Shown here: positions 1-5,802 of the stretch, piece after piece
Layout of the letters: every line of letters begins with the position of its first letter
How positions within the stretch are numbered: position 1 is the first letter of the stretch
Origin: Actinomycetota bacterium
Lineage (GTDB): Bacteria; Actinomycetota; Acidimicrobiia; Spongiisociales; UBA11373
NCBI GenBank assembly: GCA_003486285.1
Contig: DNGH01000178.1
Coordinates: 1 to 8,814, forward strand
Reading direction: 5' to 3'
Length of the DNA stretch: 8,814 bases
Position numbers and translations under genes: made by a program
The notes under the pieces: model-generated
Told to the model about the DNA's origin: nothing
The model's input: the letters and a program-made list of their open reading frames with translations, nothing else
Databases searched by the model: none

Positions 1-2217
1 GAGGTCGTCGATGGCGCGCTCCAGGGCCCGCACCTGGACCTCGGACATGTTGGCGGCCGACTGGACCTCGGCGATCCGCTCCCTCACCCTGCCGAGCCCG
101 CTTTCGACTTGAGGGTCCGGCGCGGCAGGGATACCGCCGAGGACCGAGGTCGCGCCGCCGCGGCGGCCGATCGTGGACTCCATTGCCCGTTGCACGTTGA
201 TCAGCCGCTCGAGCTCGGCCCGCTCGGCGACGAGCTTTTCGCGCGCCGCGTCGAGCGCGCCCCCGTACTCCCCGAGCGCGTCGACCCGCTGGCGCTGGAA
301 GTCCGCCTCGACCCGCTGGCGGACCCGCAGCGCCGCCTCGCCGGCGGGGTCCTTGATGCCGGCGGCGAGCAGCTCCTTGGCGACCTCGGCGTCGAGCGCC
401 GCCTGGCTGACCAGGTCGCGCGAGCGCTTCCGGACGTCGTCGAGCTGGCGGGAGAAGTCGTTCATCGCACCGGCGATCCGGCGGGTCTCCCGCTCCATCC
501 GGTCGCCGAAGTCCGTCACCCGCTCGTTGAGCAACAGGAGGACGCCGAGCAGCGCGCCGAGGCCGACCGTCGTCGGCCGGATCGCCGTCGAGAGGAAGGA
601 GGACGTGCCCTTCTGAGCGACGATGATGTTCTTGCCGTACTGGTCGAGGATCGGCGAGACGCGGGTCGTCGCGGCGTTGAAGAAAAGCGTCGCGCCGGTG
701 GCCGTCGCCGTCGCGGTCGTGTAGGCGCCGAGCGCGACGGTGGCGCGGCCCAGCCAACCGACGAAGCCGGCAAGCATCACGGCCACCTTGACGAGGGCGA
801 ACGCCTGGAGGCCGGCGATCGCCACGTCGAGGTTGTGCAAGAAGAAGATCAGCAGCTCGCCGACCGTCTCCAAAGCGCCGCCGAGGTCCTGACCGAGCGC
901 CACCGCCGACTCCTCGCTGCCGGTGAGGAAGAGCTGCAGGTCCTCGGTCAGCTGGCGCAGCGCCGGCGACATCCCGCGGCCGACCTCGTCGCGCACGGCG
1001 CGGTAGGTGTTGGCGAGCCGCTGGAGGTCAGAGTCCTGGGTGTCGAAGGCGGCGGTCGCTTCCTTCTCGAGCGCCGTCATCCGCTGGGCTTCGTCGGCGG
1101 CCTGGCGCTGGCGCAGGGCGAGCCGGTCGTAGTTACTCGCCAGGGTGGGGAGCACCTTCGCCAGCCGGTCGCTGCCGAGGCCGAGGTCGGCGAGCACCAG
1201 CGAGCTGTCCTGTCCGAACTCGGAGAGCCCCTTGAAGAACAGGAGCACCGCCTCGGTCGCGTTGCCCTCCCAGGCGGCGGCGAGCTCGTCGGCCGAGACG
1301 CCGGCGACGTTGGCAAACTTCTGGAGCTCCTCGCCGCCCTCGGCGACCGCCTTCTGGATCGACCTGTAGACGCGGCCGATGGCGGTACCGCCGGCCTCCG
1401 CCTCGACGCCCGACTCCTTGAGCGCGGTGCCCCAGGCGATCGCCGCCACGCTGCCGATACGAAACTGCGCCGTCGCGAGACCGACTTCGGTGCCGACGTC
1501 GAGGATCTGGCTCTCGGTGGCGGCCGCGTCGTTGCCGAGGGCGACGAGCGCGGATCCCAGGGCGCGGATGTTCTGCGGCCCCTCACCCTGGACGTTCATC
1601 AACCGCGTGATGGACGCGGCCCCCTCCTCGCCGATGACGTCGGTGGCGGCGGTCAGCTTCCCCAGCGTCTCGACGTAGGCGAGGATGTTCGAGGAGCCCT
1701 GGACGCCGAGCTGTCCGGCGACCTGCGCAATCTCGAGCAGCTGGCCGGTGAGCACCGGCACCGGCCCGGTCGACAGCTCCACGATGTCGTCGTAGAGCCC
1801 GCGCAGCTCGGCGCCGACGATGCCGGTCGTCTTCGCGACGCCGACCAACGCCGTTTCCGTCTCGCCGAAGCCGCGGCTCGCGCCGCCCAGCTGGCGGATG
1901 ACGCCGGCGATCGACAGCCACGCCGCGCCGACGGCGACCAGCTGGCGCAGCTGGGAGCCGAGGACGCCGTTGAGCCGGGAGGAGGAGGCCGCCCAGGCGT
2001 TCGAGGAGGTGGCGGCCGCCGTCTGCGACCGGGCGACGGCGCTCGAGGAGGTGGCGAGCCGCTGGGAGGACGACGAGGTGGCGGTGAGGCGGCCCTGGGT
2101 ACGATCAGACGTCGTGCCGAGCTCGCGGACGGCGCGCGTCGCGAGGGTGACATTCCGCTCCAGGTTCCCCGTGTGGAGTCCCAGGTCGAGATCGTAGTTG
2201 GTGCCGCCGCCCGCCAC
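1..2217 (-). CDS. Phage tail tape measure protein, TP901 type (C-terminus outside window)
   Basis: The protein acts as the ruler for tail length and sits inside the tail tube until DNA is ejected. GTG 2217-2215 starts a frame that stays open to base 1, giving 739 visible residues. Seen: residues 40-79 are a Ser/Thr/Ala-rich repetitive helix. About residues 120-340 match the TP901/PhageMin_Tail core: TRLMNVQGEG (204-213), ALGSALVALGN (219-229) with TESQIL next, and KFANVAGVSADELAAAWEGN (300-319). RLANTYRAVRDEVGRGMSPA (400-419) is also typical. Two hydrophobic regions, about 454-499 and 541-564, may enter the host membrane during ejection. Residues 565-739 are mainly charged coiled coil, interrupted by a Gly-rich segment near 685-700. 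Using the usual 0.15 nm per residue, the visible part alone implies a tail of at least about 110 nm. The C-terminus and the tail-tip genes lie beyond base 1. Confidence 0.92.
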   Translation of the reverse strand, partial: MAGGGTNYDLDLGLHTGNLERNVTLATRAVRELGTTSDRTQGRLTATSSSSQRLATSSSAVARSQTAAATSSNAWAASSSRLNGVLGSQLRQLVAVGAAWLSIAGVIRQLGGASRGFGETETALVGVAKTTGIVGAELRGLYDDIVELSTGPVPVLTGQLLEIAQVAGQLGVQGSSNILAYVETLGKLTAATDVIGEEGAASITRLMNVQGEGPQNIRALGSALVALGNDAAATESQILDVGTEVGLATAQFRIGSVAAIAWGTALKESGVEAEAGGTAIGRVYRSIQKAVAEGGEELQKFANVAGVSADELAAAWEGNATEAVLLFFKGLSEFGQDSSLVLADLGLGSDRLAKVLPTLASNYDRLALRQRQAADEAQRMTALEKEATAAFDTQDSDLQRLANTYRAVRDEVGRGMSPALRQLTEDLQLFLTGSEESAVALGQDLGGALETVGELLIFFLHNLDVAIAGLQAFALVKVAVMLAGFVGWLGRATVALGAYTTATATATGATLFFNAATTRVSPILDQYGKNIIVAQKGTSSFLSTAIRPTTVGLGALLGVLLLLNERVTDFGDRMERETRRIAGAMNDFSRQLDDVRKRSRDLVSQAALDAEVAKELLAAGIKDPAGEAALRVRQRVEADFQRQRVDALGEYGGALDAAREKLVAERAELERLINVQRAMESTIGRRGGATSVLGGIPAAPDPQVESGLGRVRERIAEVQSAANMSEVQVRALERAIDDL

Positions 2218-2223
2218 CGTCGT

Positions 2224-2652
2224 CTACTCCTCCGCGTCCGTCGGCTTGGGCGGATCGTCCGCCTCGCCGCGTCCCGCCGCTAGCTCGCTCAAGAGCCGCA
2301 TGGCGAGGTCCGTCAGCTCGAGGTCGTCGGTGATCGCCAGTCCGAGTCCCTCGATCCAGTTGTCGACGGCCTCCCGGTACCGGTCGAGCACCGCGAAGAC
2401 GGCCAGCGGGTCCGGCAGGCCGACGCCCTCCTGACGAGCGCCGGCGAGGAGCCCGTCGAGGCGAATCCACAGCAGCCCGTCGACGGGAACCGCCACTGGC
2501 GCCTCCGACGCCTCGAGGCCGCCCGGCGTCCCCGTGGCGGGGTCGACGGGCAGCTTCTCGAGCCGGCGAATGTGCCAGTAGCGGTCAGGGTCCTTGCCTC
2601 TTAGGCGACCGAGGCGAGCGCCACGTGCTGACCAAGCACGAAGCGATCGCCC
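2224..2652 (-). CDS. Tail assembly chaperone -1 frameshift extension (gpT-like part of gpGT)
   Basis: This is the C-terminal 142 residues of a predicted 331-residue fusion made when ribosomes slip back one base at C CCT TTG (2658-2652) in the chaperone gene; base 2652 is read twice. Seen: the downstream frame is open from the slip site through the chaperone stop to TAG at 2226-2224 and reads GKDPDRYWHIRRLEKLPVDP, LLWIRLDGLLAG, FAVLDRYREAVDNWIEGL and LTDLAMRLLSELAAGRGEA, ending PPKPTDAEE. There is no ATG, GTG or TTG in this frame between the slip site and GTG 2496. In lambda the T part links the chaperone to the tail tube subunits. Alternative: a separate 90-residue gene starting at GTG 2496-2494, which does have GGAGG (2506-2502) 5 nt upstream. 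I favour the frameshift because the 2496-2601 stretch reads like protein and the slip site is exactly in phase. The stop lies 6 nt before the tape measure start. Confidence 0.74.
   Translation of the reverse strand, partial: GRSLRAWSARGARLGRLRGKDPDRYWHIRRLEKLPVDPATGTPGGLEASEAPVAVPVDGLLWIRLDGLLAGARQEGVGLPDPLAVFAVLDRYREAVDNWIEGLGLAITDDLELTDLAMRLLSELAAGRGEADDPPKPTDAEE
2227..2233 (-). promoter_or_regulatory. Shine-Dalgarno GGAGGAG deciding the tape measure start
   Basis: GGAGGAG lies 9 nt before GTG 2217-2215 and overlaps the end of the chaperone extension. The tape measure frame is closed by the in-frame TAG at 2226-2224, and only ACG codons come before the GTG, so this GTG is the sole reasonable start. 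Confidence 0.8.
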
Positions 2653-3218
2653 AAAGGGTCGATCTCCTCGTCCTTGATCTCGCGGATCTGCTGCGACGCG
2701 GCGATCAGCCGGCCGAAGAAATCGTGGCTCTCGCGGATGAGCGGGCGGAAGAACTCGCGGACGGCCTCTTCGTCCTCCCGGCCGGTGAAGACGACGACCT
2801 CTCCGTCGGCCGTCGTCTGGACCTCAAAGCCGAACTTCTTGGCGACGGCGATCTGCTCGGGCAGCGCCAGGATGGCCCCGGAGTCGCAGCCGACGATCGC
2901 CTTCCTGACCGCGACCTTGTTGGCCTCGATCTGATCGAGCGTCGGCAGGTCCTTCTTGTCGTCGGCCTTCATGCCGAGGTTGATCCGGATCTGCTTCTCG
3001 GCGGCCTCCTGGGCGGCGACGACGGCCGGGTGAGAGAACGGCCGCATCACCATCACCAGGTTGTTCCACAGCGGCCCCAAGTCGACCTTGATGCCGCGGT
3101 TCTTCTGCTTCTGGACGCGCTCGTGCCTGAGCGCGTCGAAGTAGACCGGCTTGGCCGGGGTGTTCTCCGGCGCCTCGCCGGCGCCGTCGTGCTGCTGGGT
3201 GGTCGTGTCGCTGGTCAT
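2601..3218 (-). CDS. Tail assembly chaperone (gpG-like, zero-frame product)
   Basis: The gene encodes a 205-residue protein expected to coat and solubilise the tape measure before tube assembly. It starts with ATG at 3218-3216 with GAGGAG at 6 nt and stops with TAA at 2603-2601. Seen: a polar, disordered N-terminus with TTTQQ and acidic residues (1-25), then basic FDALRHERVQKQKNRGIKVDL (27-47), and a mostly helical body. The body includes LWNNLVMVMRPFSHPAVVAAQ (50-70), EKQIRINLGMKADDKKDLP (74-92), VVVFTGREDEEAVREFFRPLI (141-161) and DFFGRLIAASQQIREIKDEE (166-185). I recognise no exact family. The call rests on its place between tail tube and tape measure, its size, and the -1 overlapping downstream frame that has no start of its own before 2496. 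This is the classic gpG/gpGT arrangement of lambda-like siphoviruses. Confidence 0.8.
   Translation of the reverse strand: MTSDTTTQQHDGAGEAPENTPAKPVYFDALRHERVQKQKNRGIKVDLGPLWNNLVMVMRPFSHPAVVAAQEAAEKQIRINLGMKADDKKDLPTLDQIEANKVAVRKAIVGCDSGAILALPEQIAVAKKFGFEVQTTADGEVVVFTGREDEEAVREFFRPLIRESHDFFGRLIAASQQIREIKDEEIDPLGDRFVLGQHVALASVA
2624..2640 (-). other. Possible frameshift-stimulating hairpin
   Basis: CGTGCT (2640-2635), loop TGGTC, AGCACG (2629-2624) on the minus strand make a perfect 6-bp stem. It begins 11 nt after the slippery heptamer, a little farther than the common 5-9 nt, so its role is plausible but not assured. Confidence 0.5.
2652..2658 (-). other. Slippery heptamer C CCT TTG for -1 frameshifting
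   Basis: Read on the minus strand in the chaperone frame, GA[C CCT TTG] fits the X XXY YYZ form (X = C, Y = T, Z = G). The P-site tRNA on CCT can re-pair with CCC and the A-site tRNA on TTG with TTT, with a third-position mismatch. I found no other heptamer of this form in phase in roughly the last 35 codons of the gene. Confidence 0.72.
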
Positions 3219-3243
3219 CGCGTTCTCCTCGCGATAGTCGGGT

Positions 3244-3279
3244 CCGGGGCGGGTCGACCTTTCAGCCGACCCGCCCCGG
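3244..3279 (-). terminator. GC-rich 13-bp hairpin between tail tube and chaperone genes
   Basis: ccggggcgggtcg (3244-3256) and cgacccgccccgg (3267-3279) are a perfect 13-bp inverted repeat around a 10-nt loop. The structure ends 13 nt before the GAGGAG of the chaperone gene. No T-run follows on the minus strand, so a textbook factor-independent terminator is not seen. High-GC bacteria often use such hairpins without T-runs, so a partial terminator is reasonable. It would lower expression of the chaperone and tape measure relative to the tail tube. Message protection or masking of the next ribosome binding site are alternatives. Confidence 0.5.
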
Positions 3280-3324
3280 CTCCGGGTGAGCGGGCGCCGG
3301 GTAGGAGAACCGAGGGGCGACCGG

Positions 3325-3335
3325 ACCCGGCGCCC
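3325..3335 (-). other. Left-hand arm of hairpin 2 after the tail tube gene
   Basis: This arm pairs with 3292-3302 as an 11-bp perfect inverted repeat (gggcgccgggt / acccggcgccc) around a 22-nt loop (3303-3324). It begins about 30 nt after the tail tube stop. There is no run of T after it on the minus strand. It could help slow or end transcription or protect the 3' end of the tail tube message. Confidence 0.5.
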
Positions 3336-3364
3336 TCAAGCGCCGACCGCCCCCGGCCCAGTCG

Positions 3365-4654
3365 TTACGGCTTGTCGAAGCGCTGCCAGATCATCGTCCG
3401 CAGAGCGGCCGAGGCGAGCTGGGAGCGCCAGTTGAAGGTGCCGTCGGTGCGGCTGCCCTTGGCGCCCGGGACCGGACCGCCCGGCTCGAACAGCACCTTC
3501 GGCAGCCGCGCCCAGTAGAAGTTCCCGAGCGGGTCGATGATCTTCCACGCAAGCGGCGAGAGGTTGCCCGAGCGGCCGAGGCCCTGGAGGATCGCCATCT
3601 GGGCGTGCCGGTGGTAGACCTTGATCGACCCCGTCACGTCGACGTCGCCGACGGTGACGCCGGCGCGGCCGCGGTTCGGACCGGACACGTCGTCGATGCC
3701 CTGGGCGTTGCCGTTGCCCTCGACGCTGAAGCTCGTCACGTTGACGCCGGCGAGCTGCGTCACGCCGATCGCGAGGTACGCCAGGTCCTCGCCGGCGACC
3801 ATGTGGGGGTTGGTCACCGCCGCGTTCTCGTTGACCGTCCCGTTGCCCTGCGTGGTGGTCGACAGGGCGTCGTAATCCATGGCGGTGTAGCCGTACTCCT
3901 CCATGATGTCGCCCTTGCCGTCCCAGGAGTGCCGCCAGGTGCCGCACTTCCCGCCGCGGACCATCAGGAACGAGCCACCCGGCTGGTCGGGGAACTCGAA
4001 CTCGAGGTTCGAGCTCCGGATGTTGTCGATCGCCCGGGTGCGGATGAGGTCCCCCATCCGCAGCGTCGCGGTGACGCCGGCCTGGGCGAAGAGCGGCTCG
4101 CCGAACTCGCCGGCGGCGCCCGTCACGTAGGTCGGGTCGAGGTCGATCTGCTTGCCGTCGGCCGAGACGGCCTTGATGGGCCGCGGCCACTTGTTCGCGG
4201 CGTTGACCGCGGCGCCCGAGATCTCGATCATCGCCCCGTCGTAGGAGCCGTCGCCGATGTCGGCGAAGAGGAACGGGCCGGCGACTTCGGGGTCGATGAT
4301 CGCGGGCCCGGTCGAGCCGTCCTGGTGGGTGGCGGCGGTGACGAAGTCGACCACCGCGTCGGTGTAGGTCTTCTCCGCGCCCGCGTAGGTGTCGCGGAAG
4401 AAGTCCTCCCGCTCGGTGTCGTTGAGCCGGAAGGTCAGCGCCGACGGGATGTTGAAGCCCGCGGCGCGCAGCCCCGCCCGGATCGAGTGGATGGCGGCCA
4501 GCCCCGTGTTGATCGGGCTGGTGAGGGACGAGCCCTCCGGGGTCCAGGTGGGCGCCGAGCCGTAGACCCGGTCGCGGGCGCCGCCGACGACGACTCCCTC
4601 GGTGACCTCGATCTCGCGCGTGACGCGCACCAGGTCGTTCTGCGAGAAGCTCAT
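3365..4654 (-). CDS. Major tail tube protein, long two-part form
   Basis: This is a 429-residue protein expected to stack as hexameric rings that form the non-contractile tail tube. It starts with ATG at 4654-4652 behind a consensus ribosome binding site and stops with TAA at 3367-3365. Seen: residues 1-130 with helical and loop segments (TYTDAVVDFVTAATHQDGS at 97-115), then beta-rich sequence with Gly/Asp turns. Landmarks are RSSNLEFEFPDQPGGSFLM (213-231) and GYTAMDYDAL (255-264). A second part has VTSFSVEGNGNAQGI (306-320), VTGSIKVY (340-347), and GNFYWARLPKVLFEP (377-391). The second part resembles the C-terminal domain of the Phage_tube_2 kind of tail tube proteins, with a tail tube strand pattern ending in L-P-x-V-x-F and a late F-N-W-R segment. 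Most siphovirus tube proteins are 200-330 residues, so this one is large. It is followed by a 146-bp gap with two hairpins, then the chaperone gene. Confidence 0.82.
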   Translation of the reverse strand: MSFSQNDLVRVTREIEVTEGVVVGGARDRVYGSAPTWTPEGSSLTSPINTGLAAIHSIRAGLRAAGFNIPSALTFRLNDTEREDFFRDTYAGAEKTYTDAVVDFVTAATHQDGSTGPAIIDPEVAGPFLFADIGDGSYDGAMIEISGAAVNAANKWPRPIKAVSADGKQIDLDPTYVTGAAGEFGEPLFAQAGVTATLRMGDLIRTRAIDNIRSSNLEFEFPDQPGGSFLMVRGGKCGTWRHSWDGKGDIMEEYGYTAMDYDALSTTTQGNGTVNENAAVTNPHMVAGEDLAYLAIGVTQLAGVNVTSFSVEGNGNAQGIDDVSGPNRGRAGVTVGDVDVTGSIKVYHRHAQMAILQGLGRSGNLSPLAWKIIDPLGNFYWARLPKVLFEPGGPVPGAKGSRTDGTFNWRSQLASAALRTMIWQRFDKP

Positions 4655-5205
4655 GGAGCAACCTCCTGCGCACCGACGTGCGCGTTACGAGTACGACGGA
4701 TGAGCCTCACGTCGAGGAAGCTCAGCCGCCAGGGACCATCGTCGAGGCCAGCCTGGTCGCGACGACGGTGTGGGTAGACGGTCGGGTGATTGCGCAGCGA
4801 GAGCCACGGCGGCCCGGGGTGCTCGACGAAGATGCCGCGGTAGAGGGCGCCGAGCGCCGAGGCGTAGGTCTCGGCGAGCGCTTGGTCGGACTCGGCCGGG
4901 ATGCGGATCGCGAACTGGCAGTTGAGCAGCGTGCGCTCGAAGGTGGCGAGCTTGCCGTCGACCTCGCCGGAGGACAGGCCGTCGCCGGCGTTGTCGACCT
5001 CGTCGATCTGCATCCGGACGTAGCCGACGGCGGTGCGGACCTCCTGGGGGGTGTAGGGCGCGGTGTCGGCGGCGACGTCGGGATCGAAGGACACGCCGGC
5101 CACGGCGGACGCCGAGTGGCGGCGCTCCGCCCCGCCGACGCCGTGCCAGCCCTCGAGGAAGATCCTGCCGACGATCTTCCGGGTGATCTCCTCCACCGTC
5201 GCCAC
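4651..5205 (-). CDS. Putative tail terminator (tail completion) protein
   Basis: The product is 184 residues. The start chosen is GTG at 5205-5203 with GGGAGGG (5220-5214) at 8 nt; it lies 4 nt after the previous stop. A further in-frame GTG at 5196 is poorer. Seen: an N-terminal helix VEEITRKIVGRIFLEGW (4-20), a middle with VRTAVGYVRMQIDEVDN (56-72) and FERTLLNCQFAIRIPAES (89-106), a helix ALAETYASALGALYRGIFV (109-127), and a final beta strand LSFLDVRLIRR (161-171). A helix, a central sheet, a second helix, and a closing strand fit the gpU / SPP1 gp17 type of protein that caps the tube and joins it to the head. I rely mainly on position: it is immediately before the tail tube gene and after the gp10-like gene. 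It overlaps the tail tube start by 4 nt (ATGA). Confidence 0.62.
   Translation of the reverse strand: MATVEEITRKIVGRIFLEGWHGVGGAERRHSASAVAGVSFDPDVAADTAPYTPQEVRTAVGYVRMQIDEVDNAGDGLSSGEVDGKLATFERTLLNCQFAIRIPAESDQALAETYASALGALYRGIFVEHPGPPWLSLRNHPTVYPHRRRDQAGLDDGPWRLSFLDVRLIRRTRNAHVGAQEVAP
4661..4667 (-). promoter_or_regulatory. Consensus Shine-Dalgarno AGGAGGT of the tail tube gene
   Basis: AGGAGGT sits 6 nt before ATG 4654-4652, inside the end of the tail terminator gene. It is the longest match to the 16S rRNA tail in the window, which suits the most abundant tail protein. Confidence 0.8.
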
Positions 5206-5209
5206 CGCC

Positions 5210-5425
5210 TCAGCCCTCCCCTTCCTGCTCGCGCGCGAGCCGCCGGCCCCGGGCGCTGATCACCGAGTCGTGCGCCGCCTTGAGCGCGGAGATCGCGTCG
5301 TCCGCCGCGGCGTTCATCACCGCCAGCTCTTCGTCGTTCGCGTCTTCGGCGAGCCCGGCGGAGACGGAGACCATCGCGCGCAGCGTGCCGTCGCACTGGA
5401 TCAGCTTGGCCCACTGGTCGATCAC
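5210..5425 (-). CDS. Small protein of unknown function between neck and tail terminator
   Basis: The gene encodes 71 residues with start GTG at 5425-5423, in a GTGA overlap with the stop of the membrane protein gene, and with AGAGG about 6 nt upstream. The stop is TGA at 5212-5210. Seen: an N-terminal MIDQWAKLIQCDGTLRAMVS, an acidic middle (LAEDANDEELAVMN), and a C-terminal helix running from ADDAISALKAAH to the basic and acidic end RLAREQEGEG. It is predicted to be soluble and mostly helical, with one cysteine (Cys11). I know no family for it. The tight overlap with the membrane protein gene suggests that the two are made together, perhaps as partners. Confidence 0.65.
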   Translation of the reverse strand: MIDQWAKLIQCDGTLRAMVSVSAGLAEDANDEELAVMNAAADDAISALKAAHDSVISARGRRLAREQEGEG

Positions 5426-5802
5426 GACTGGCCTCTCTGCCTCTCCTCTAGCCGGCCGAGGAGCCTGTCGACGGAGCCCTTGAGGTCGTCCATCTTTCGA
5501 GTGGTCGTGGAGAGCTGAGTCCGCAGCTCAGCGACCTCTTGTCGGGAGGCGTAGTCCGATTCTGTGAGCGCCCGGTCGACCTCGTTACGAACCGCGTTCT
5601 TGAACGTCTGGCCGTCGAGACGGGCCGCGGCGCGGGACTCCTCGCCCAGGGTGTAGACGTAGAGGCTGGCGCCGAGCGAAGCCGACAGCAGCGTCGAGAC
5701 GGTGGCGATCACTCCGAGGAGCATCGCCAGCCGCTTCCACATGTGGTTTGCCTCGACCAAGCGCTGGAAGCCTTGCTCGCTGGGTTGCGACTTCTCTCTC
5801 AT
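5422..5802 (-). CDS. Single-pass membrane protein with C-terminal coiled coil, unknown function
   Basis: I do not recognise this 126-residue protein. Seen: a short charged N-terminus (1-25) with Trp22-Lys23-Arg24 just before the membrane, one strong hydrophobic segment at 26-51 (LAMLLGVIATVSTLLSASLG and on), a polar stretch, and a heptad-like charged helix at about 86-121 ending in ERQRGQS. There is no signal-peptidase motif. The start chosen is ATG at 5802-5800. It overlaps the previous stop as ATGA and has GGAGGT (5818-5813) 10 nt upstream. An upstream ATG at 5820 would use that GGAGGT as its own codons and has no good site before it. The stop TGA overlaps the next GTG by 4 nt. A membrane protein inside a neck gene block is unexpected. 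It could be a holin-like or exclusion protein, or a membrane-linked assembly factor; none of these is shown by the sequence. Confidence 0.78.
   Translation of the reverse strand: MREKSQPSEQGFQRLVEANHMWKRLAMLLGVIATVSTLLSASLGASLYVYTLGEESRAAARLDGQTFKNAVRNEVDRALTESDYASRQEVAELRTQLSTTTRKMDDLKGSVDRLLGRLEERQRGQS

Larger units (their letters stand above)
3219..3364 (-). other. 146-bp non-coding gap between tail tube and tail chaperone genes
   Basis: This is the largest gap in the window. It holds the two hairpins (3292-3302 with 3325-3335, and 3244-3256 with 3267-3279) and the chaperone ribosome binding site (GAGGAG at 3230-3225, 6 nt before ATG 3218). I see no promoter-like -10/-35 pair and no small gene. 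Confidence 0.75.

Noticed and set aside
109..2283. Open frame of 724 codons on the plus strand
   Set aside because: It is antisense to the tape measure gene and is very rich in Arg, Gly, Asp, Glu and Leu with no recognisable domain, as expected from GC-rich codon bias on the opposite strand. The minus frame reads clear TP901 tape measure motifs.
2224..2496. Independent 90-residue gene starting at GTG 2496
   Set aside because: It has a fair GGAGG, so it is kept as an alternative, but the frame clearly continues upstream with protein-like sequence and a slip site in phase, so the frameshift extension is preferred.
2605..2655. GCGATCGC palindrome next to the slippery site as a regulatory site
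   Set aside because: An 8-bp palindrome of this kind is common in GC-rich DNA and overlaps coding sequence. Nothing ties it to a function.
2625..3518. Open frame of 297 codons on the plus strand
   Set aside because: It is antisense to the chaperone gene and runs through the hairpin gap into the tail tube gene, which a real gene here would not do.
3336..4673. Open frame of 445 codons on the minus strand overlapping the tail tube gene
   Set aside because: It is an Arg/His/Gly/Asp-rich shifted reading of the tail tube gene. The 429-residue frame has the consensus ribosome binding site and a sensible composition.
3605..4777. Open frame of 390 codons on the plus strand
   Set aside because: It is antisense to the tail tube and terminator genes, with a biased Val/Arg/Asp/Gly composition and no ribosome binding site that fits the window's gene order.
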